From Candidatus Bathyarchaeota archaeon B26-1 (GTDB lineage Archaea > Thermoproteota > Bathyarchaeia > Bathyarchaeales > B26-1): a DNA stretch of 7,427 nt. The stretch is from the NCBI GenBank assembly GCA_001593925.1, contig LUCD01000122.1, positions 1 to 7,427 on the forward strand. Direction: 5' to 3'. Position 1 is the stretch's first letter, and every line of letters starts with the position of its first letter. Positions 5,515 to 7,427 of the stretch are shown piece after piece. The translations under genes and the position numbers were made by a program. The notes under the pieces are model-generated. The model had not been told where the DNA came from and did no database searches. It saw only the letters and a list, made by a program, of their open reading frames with translations.

Positions 5515-5534
5515 ACTTCTTCGAGTAAAGAAGT
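5512..5534. repeat. Nested inverted repeats just upstream of the OsmC gene (candidate operator)
   Basis: Two alternative dyads share the same bases: ACTTCTT (5515-5521) with AAGAAGT (5528-5534), and TTTACT (5512-5517) with AGTAAA (5524-5529). Both are perfect, with spacers of six bases. They lie between the A/T tract and the GAGGTG ribosome site, over the expected transcription start. A repressor site or a small leader hairpin would fit. Confidence 0.45.
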
Positions 5535-5550
5535 TGGTTGAGGTGTGGAT

Positions 5551-5961
5551 ATGGCGAAGGTCGTGGCAAGATCGAAGATTGTTGATAATGTACGTTCGAT
5601 CGGAGACAACTCGAGGACCCACACGATCGTGTGCGACCTACCGGTTAGTAAGGGCGGAACCGATATGGGGCCCACAGCCCTAGAGATCGCCATGATCGCC
5701 CTAGCCGACTGCGCCGTGACGATATACGCGGATGTCGCTAAGAGGAGCAACATAGAAATAACAAGCCTAGAGGCCGTAGCCGAGGCTGAGAAGCCGGAGG
5801 ACTCACCGACGATAACCAACGTGAAACTCAAAATTAAGGTTTCGGGAAGAGCGAGTGAACGAGTCCTAAGAGCTGTCTGGAGGAGAACCGAAGCGAACTG
5901 CCCAGTCCTCCGCATATTCAGGGAACCGATACCGATAGAATCCGAGATCGAAGTCGTCTAA
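5551..5961 (+). CDS. OsmC/Ohr-family protein
   Basis: OsmC/Ohr-family proteins are cytosolic dimers that typically reduce organic hydroperoxides with a pair of cysteines. This 136-residue protein has both conserved sites: Cys54 in ALADCAVTIYADV and Cys117 in EANCPVLRIF. It also has the family segment VSKGGTDMGPTALE (32-45). Cys28 is an extra, non-family cysteine. The start is set at ATG 5551 because GAGGTG (5540-5545) lies five bases upstream. A GTG at 5545 would overlap that ribosome site and add two residues. The gene lies downstream of the TrmB-like regulator on the same strand, with an A/T tract and inverted repeats between, so it probably has its own controlled promoter. A T-rich terminator follows. 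Substrate and physiological reductant cannot be read from sequence. Ohr and OsmC subtypes are not separated here, though the SKGGTDMGPTALE form suggests the OsmC/YhfA-like side. Confidence 0.93.
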   Translation: MAKVVARSKIVDNVRSIGDNSRTHTIVCDLPVSKGGTDMGPTALEIAMIALADCAVTIYADVAKRSNIEITSLEAVAEAEKPEDSPTITNVKLKIKVSGRASERVLRAVWRRTEANCPVLRIFREPIPIESEIEVV

Positions 5962-5997
5962 TCTCGATGACTCTTCTTCTCGAACCCTGCCGGACTC

Positions 5998-6012
5998 TTT
6001 TTTTGGGTTTTA
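5998..6012 (+). terminator. T-rich terminator after the OsmC gene
   Basis: Seven T (5998-6004) followed by GGG and four more T lie 37 bases beyond the OsmC stop. Archaeal RNA polymerase stops at such T-tracts without needing a hairpin. The remaining 195 bases to the next gene show no open frame of note. A box-A-like TTAATTTTAT near 6097-6106 is too far from the next ATG to be a confident promoter. Confidence 0.55.
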
Positions 6013-6207
6013 AGCCTATCAGCGTCGTGTCTAATCTCAAGGTCTTAGCGGGTTCATATAAGCGTATGCCTCTCCCGCCGAAATCAACCGTAGAGATTTA
6101 ATTTTATCGAATGACAAGGCGGCGACTGTGCGGACCCATGGGTATTAATAGTTCCTCTCACTAGAAGAGCTTGGTTGATCGTAGAGAACGTCCGGGGCTG
6201 AGGCTTC

Positions 6208-6916
6208 ATGTCGTCGATCGAGACGCTCATACCTTACCTCAAGAAGGGGGACTCCTCAGAGCAACCGACTATAATCGTCGATAGTAGGGAAGCAGCTGCG
6301 GCGTCTAAGATAGTGAAGGCTTTGAGGGAGAGGGGCGCTGAGATCGTCATCAAACCGCTCGAGAAGGGCGACTACGTAATCTCAGACGAGTGTGCCTTCG
6401 AGAGGAAGACCGTCCATGACTTCGTCTACATTCGAGCAGCTCTTCCTTCTCAAGGAGGCGTACCCGAAACCCTTCCTCCTAATCGAGGGCTACATGCCGA
6501 TCATCTACAAGTTCAGCCGGATACAGCCCTCGTCGGTTTGGGGAGCTATTTTCTCGCTTGCCAAGCAGGGAATAAACATGATCCACACAACCAACTACAA
6601 GGAGACCGTGGACTTCCTCTACACCTCGGCGAGGCAGGAGCAGATAGTTGAGAAGAGGGTTCCCGCCGTCCACCCCGTGAAGAAGGTTGAGACAATAGTC
6701 GAGGCTCAGATATTCTTCTTGGCGAGTCTCCCCAACATAGGGAGGGAGAAGGCCCTGTCCATCCTGAAGTCTTACGGAACCCCGCTGAACGCCTTGGTCA
6801 ACGTGGACCGGTGGGCCAAGGACGTGCATGGGCTCGGGCCGAAGATAACTGAGCGGGTTAAGAGAGTCCTCTACACGCCTTACGAGCCTGACGAAAACAA
6901 AAAAGGAGGAACCTAA
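6208..6916 (+). pseudogene. xpf: XPF/ERCC4-type nuclease gene interrupted by a frameshift
   Basis: Two frames together encode one short archaeal XPF nuclease, a PCNA-linked structure-specific endonuclease of DNA repair. Frame one starts at ATG 6208 (GAGG five bases upstream) and gives VDSRE (24-28), GDYVISD (54-60) and ERKTVHDF (65-72), the GDx(n)ERKx3D active site. Relatives continue with a block like SI.DGRLFEQL. Here only four bases (6427-6430) separate HDFV from FEQL, which is now in frame two. About 20 bases are missing and the frame is lost. Frame one ends at 6649-6651. Frame two runs on cleanly through PFLLIEG and two helix-hairpin-helix motifs (LPNIGREKA, VHGLGPKITERV) to TAA 6914-6916. 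The undamaged 3' part implies a recent lesion or an assembly fault. Restored, it would have about 242 residues, usual for helicase-free TACK XPF. No clear PIP box is seen at the C-terminus. Confidence 0.85.
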
Positions 6917-6933
6917 GGCCTCTGAGGGAGGCC
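6917..6933. terminator. Small hairpin between convergent XPF and AOR genes
   Basis: GGCCTC (6917-6922) and GAGGCC (6928-6933) form a perfect 6-bp GC-rich stem with a 5-base loop, beginning directly after the XPF stop. Only 26 bases separate the two convergent stop codons. No T-run follows on either strand, so terminator function is uncertain. It could act as a transcript-end structure for both genes. Confidence 0.35.
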
Positions 6934-6942
6934 GTGTCTCCC

Positions 6943-7427
6943 CTAACCCCTTAAGGCCTCAGCCTTCCTGTCGACCTCTTCCAGCCCTAACCTCCTGAGC
7001 TCCTCGGACTTCGGAACGCCGTTCTCGTCCCACCCTATCGCCTCGTAGTATTCTCTCTTAGCCTCCTCGACGAGTTCTCTGTCGACGGCTTTGCCGGCGT
7101 AAGGCCCCGCCTTTAAGGGCTCGTACCATCTCGGCGGAAGGTCATCGTCGATCTTCGGGTTCCACCTCACGTCTGGGCCTCCTAGGAGCAGGGCTACCCT
7201 CTGAATGTGAATTATTCTGCGCGCAGATGTTCTGTACCACTCTTCAGGAGTTATCTCCCACCCAGTCACGGCTTTGATGAGGCTCCATAAGTGGTTTCTA
7301 GCCTCATCCTCAAAGAAGTTGAACCAGCATAGAACCGCTGAGTCGTATAGAAGCACCGTCAGTTCGCTCATGCCGTGGTCTAACGGTAGGTGCGCAGGTG
7401 AAGTGTGGGCTCCACCTTGAACCGAGC
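6943..7427 (-). CDS. Aldehyde:ferredoxin oxidoreductase (AOR) family, C-terminal part, cut by the window edge
   Basis: AOR-family enzymes are cytosolic tungsten-pterin, iron-sulfur oxidoreductases that convert aldehydes to acids with ferredoxin. Only the last 161 residues are in the window. The frame stays open past an internal ATG at 7371 to the right edge, so 7371 is not the start. Upstream of it the frame reads SVQGGAHTSPAHLPLDHG, where relatives have a GGDH-type segment. It is followed by YDSAVLCWFNFF, whose Cys (codon 7327-7329) corresponds to the last ligand of the 4Fe-4S cluster. The family tail follows: R.I..QR..LL.GPDVR, DDLPPRWYEPL..GPYAGK.VD, YYEAIGWDENGVP and LRRLGLEEVD. Stop is TAG at 6943-6945. 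The subtype (AOR, FOR, GOR or WOR-like) and the N-terminal cofactor motifs cannot be judged. It is convergent with the XPF gene, and no partner gene is visible. Confidence 0.92.
   Translation of the reverse strand, partial: SVQGGAHTSPAHLPLDHGMSELTVLLYDSAVLCWFNFFEDEARNHLWSLIKAVTGWEITPEEWYRTSARRIIHIQRVALLLGGPDVRWNPKIDDDLPPRWYEPLKAGPYAGKAVDRELVEEAKREYYEAIGWDENGVPKSEELRRLGLEEVDRKAEALRG

Noticed and set aside
5962..6207. Small RNA or tRNA between OsmC and XPF
   Set aside because: I found no cloverleaf, no paired C and D boxes at proper spacing and only a weak GCGGG/CCCGC pairing with a 21-base loop.
6392..6916. Independent second gene starting at ATG 6392
   Set aside because: Its first 13 codons overlap conserved XPF sequence in another frame and have no ribosome site. 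The rest is plainly the XPF C-terminal half.
6208..6916. Programmed ribosomal frameshift in XPF
   Set aside because: There is no slippery heptamer or stimulatory structure at the junction, and a conserved block of about seven residues would still be missing after frameshifting.
6943..7371. Free-standing 142-residue protein starting at ATG 7371
   Set aside because: The frame is open to the window edge and the upstream residues also fit the AOR family, so this is the tail of a larger enzyme.

Overview
The window looks like ordinary chromosome from an archaeon. The supporting signs are an archaeal-type translation factor aEF-2 with its diphthamide histidine, the archaeal/eukaryotic ribosomal protein eL41, a TrmB-family regulator, a tungsten-type aldehyde:ferredoxin oxidoreductase (AOR), and an XPF-type nuclease with helix-hairpin-helix motifs. 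GGAGG/GAGGTG Shine-Dalgarno sites and AT-rich box A promoters fit as well. The XPF gene has no helicase attached. That short form is typical of the TACK side of the Archaea, whereas Euryarchaeota usually carry helicase-fused Hef. I therefore lean towards a Bathyarchaeia-like or other Thermoproteota lineage, but one window cannot settle this. I see no CRISPR array, insertion sequence, tRNA, rRNA or phage gene.

Layout from left to right: (1) the last 59 codons of a plus-strand gene that resembles the C-terminus of SPL-like radical SAM proteins; (2) convergent to it, aEF-2 on the minus strand (254-2464), with the 25-residue eL41 gene just upstream on the same strand (2538-2615), a probable translation operon; (3) a minus-strand orphan of 328 residues with alpha/alpha-toroid (terpenoid-cyclase-like) features and a QW motif (2763-3749); (4) a 353-base gap without a convincing gene, ending in two palindromes before a 65-residue orphan (4103-4300, GTG start); (5) a 58-residue ribbon-helix-helix protein on the minus strand (4339-4515, TTG start), divergent from a TrmB-family regulator (4621-5421), with a shared AT-rich promoter region full of direct and inverted repeats; (6) an OsmC-family protein (5551-5961) preceded by a T-tract and nested inverted repeats; (7) an XPF/ERCC4 nuclease gene (6208-6916) broken by a frameshift that looks like a loss of about 20 bases in a conserved block; (8) the C-terminal 161 residues of an AOR-family enzyme on the minus strand, running off the right edge.

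The functional themes are translation (aEF-2 and eL41), transcriptional control around one divergent promoter (TrmB-like and RHH proteins), and redox or stress chemistry (OsmC, AOR). I do not find a clear new multi-gene system. The items most worth a second look are the two small genes (eL41, RHH), the damaged nuclease gene, and the promoter-proximal palindromes around the TrmB-like, OsmC and 65-residue genes.
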